NCBI GenBank assembly: GCA_000687975.1
Contig: JIAB01000001.1
Location: 558,001-622,000, forward strand
Origin: Lachnospiraceae bacterium AC2031
GTDB lineage: Bacteria; Bacillota; Clostridia; Lachnospirales; Lachnospiraceae
Direction: 5' to 3'
Length of the DNA: 64,000 bases
Shown here: one piece after another, positions 63,901-64,000 of the stretch
Layout: each line of letters opens with the position of its first letter
How positions within the stretch are numbered: the first letter of the stretch is position 1
Translations under genes and position numbers: made by a program
Notes under the pieces: model-generated
What the model was told of the DNA's origin: nothing
The model's database searches: none
The model's input: only the letters and a program-made list of their open reading frames with translations

Positions 63901-64000
63901 GTAGCTTTGTTCTTTATTACATTTGATTTTAAGAACGCAAAAGATTTTATAACAAAAACACTACATTTTATTTTATCCAGTTTACTGGCAGCAGGACTAG
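60943..64000 (+). CDS. Giant membrane protein with two YfhO/GT-C-like modules (incomplete)
   Basis: The frame is open from the ATG at 60943 to the window edge, 1019 codons, and goes on beyond it. Three ATGs are in a row; the third lies 6 bases after GGAGG and was chosen. Module 1 (about residues 25-770) has many membrane helices and an outer domain. Module 2 starts near residue 790 with a new helix and the loop CTPFGKTSAMASDGYVQTYP, the expected GT-C catalytic loop with Asp. The matching loop of module 1 reads CGFAPFGDKDILTANGNAG and lacks that Asp. Module 1 may be a structural or acceptor-binding half. This architecture was not recognised as a named family. Confidence 0.85.
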   Translation, partial: MSNTESKKKKETEKKRTELKINKLYIISFLLSVFVAILSFIVCGFAPFGDKDILTANGNAGYITNYLKLYDFVHNNLNSSEIGELYSFYMTDPTNIITLIFPRAAIVGVLSVLYVIKLGFASLLTTLYFDKKQSANKKSNLVTLLLSVAYSLSGFMLTYGTSISYLSVIVLLPLIVLFFEDMIYERKWLRFYIVLSISFILNVYTTFIVTLFLCLYLLVINYKNKKHIFDAVVFTFGSILLSIMSTLFVIMPVINTNLSFFQKEAPYNSTINGFFDYFKRYLFLSEPSSITDTDYGIDLYLGLLGILLVIIYFVNPSFNVFKKIRVFLLIAILSAGTFMTGPNSILDFFANKERNSCHFAFCLIFLILILSYEVLDNIENIKLLSVILSGVLLEGLIIASLIFSHTYYHSNPFIYSIEIALLYTLILVVMVLKIKGYKAHHAGLLIIGILEIILTFFTGCLSLSKTESTYTNSYSFNKYAVEMNYKDSTILDYNQWDDYFNPVLNVINGYEYVMIASGKDIPDACLEFDQTIGRIDIYKNPNAKNEPIFVSNDILNWTYSKTSTYPSMNSLASIVASKDIKIFNKIYGITSTLADNYTDEVGNKLNDIEYAKIQYDVSEEGYIYTNYIRPSYLGAYSSESPIIKDYIIPYYHSQYCYFDNKTYYTFDNDAYLDFCNNIKYIENGAQIPEKGYIIVPGNDKPLYDVKIDGKTITPIHIDSSLFVVPVDSNNSIELVEGSTHTSMLFYFISIITFIAVLLINKFKLCFKLIKSIYNKAENICRNNYVYIISTIVPLMVVILSSYFWSCTPFGKTSAMASDGYVQTYPAIAEMIKGLNLKSLLPSTIGFGTLIYSSGSDPITGFISTLIQLFYRLFIWTNDGNLYTTIWATIYFVYSGPAIVFYFTHRYSGKRIDKRNPLLILIALLYSLCSYSIGYFIFNNFIYGLYTPIIIYALERLIYKKKPFIYILALSFIMMRGYYSAFLLCEFVALFFITFDFKNAKDFITKTLHFILSSLLAAGL

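Overview
The window reads as a chromosomal segment of a low-GC Gram-positive anaerobe of the Lachnospiraceae type (Butyrivibrio, Pseudobutyrivibrio, Lachnospira or a relative). The reasons are a type III glutamine synthetase, a PurL with the glutaminase domain fused on, the clostridial order asp23-nusB-xseA-xseB-ispA-dxs-tlyA-nadK-recN, an Asp23 protein, and AGGAGG-type ribosome binding sites. No rRNA, tRNA, CRISPR array, insertion sequence or phage gene was seen. No gene-free stretch exceeds about 250 bases. Genus is an inference.

Left third (1-24.2 kb, all minus strand): the front part of a membrane diguanylate cyclase, glnN with its own promoter and terminator, an EAL-type c-di-GMP phosphodiesterase, a MoxR/DUF58/DUF4129-like membrane operon, purL, two adjacent aspartoacylase-like proteins with unusual active sites, and the housekeeping block from recN to asp23. 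Two places in this part carry copies of a palindromic element (5412-5483 and 23160-23194).

Middle (24.3-34.1 kb): a YfhO-type membrane glycosyltransferase on the plus strand, then minus-strand genes for a LuxE-LuxC fusion (carboxylate activation and acyl reduction), an AMP-forming acyl ligase, a glycine-rich membrane protein, a Fic protein with a winged helix, and an unknown membrane protein.

Right (34.1-60.8 kb): 27 tightly packed minus-strand genes, probably one or a few transcripts, for a surface glycan. The downstream part (34.1-47.8 kb) holds all six steps to CMP-pseudaminic acid or a close relative (PseB, PseC, PseH-like, PseG, PseI and an SpsF/PseF-like cytidylyltransferase). It also holds modifying enzymes (PIG-L deacetylase, formyltransferase, FemAB-like acyltransferase, methyltransferase, aldo/keto reductase, class III aminotransferase), a flippase and a glycosyltransferase. 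The upstream part (47.8-60.8 kb) holds a WecE-like aminotransferase, a GNAT enzyme, a GT2 glycosyltransferase, a FkbM methyltransferase, and a set rarely seen together: two SDRs, a split transketolase, separate LuxE and LuxC, an acetolactate-synthase-like TPP enzyme, an HpcH-type aldolase and an acyl carrier protein. I infer that this set makes an aldehyde from an acid and then joins it by C-C bond formation to a branched or extended sugar. This is the best candidate in the window for an undescribed system.

The plus strand resumes at 60.9 kb with a very large, incomplete membrane protein that carries two YfhO/GT-C-like modules in one chain; the first module seems to have lost its catalytic aspartate. 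The glycan block is therefore flanked on both sides by YfhO-type genes.
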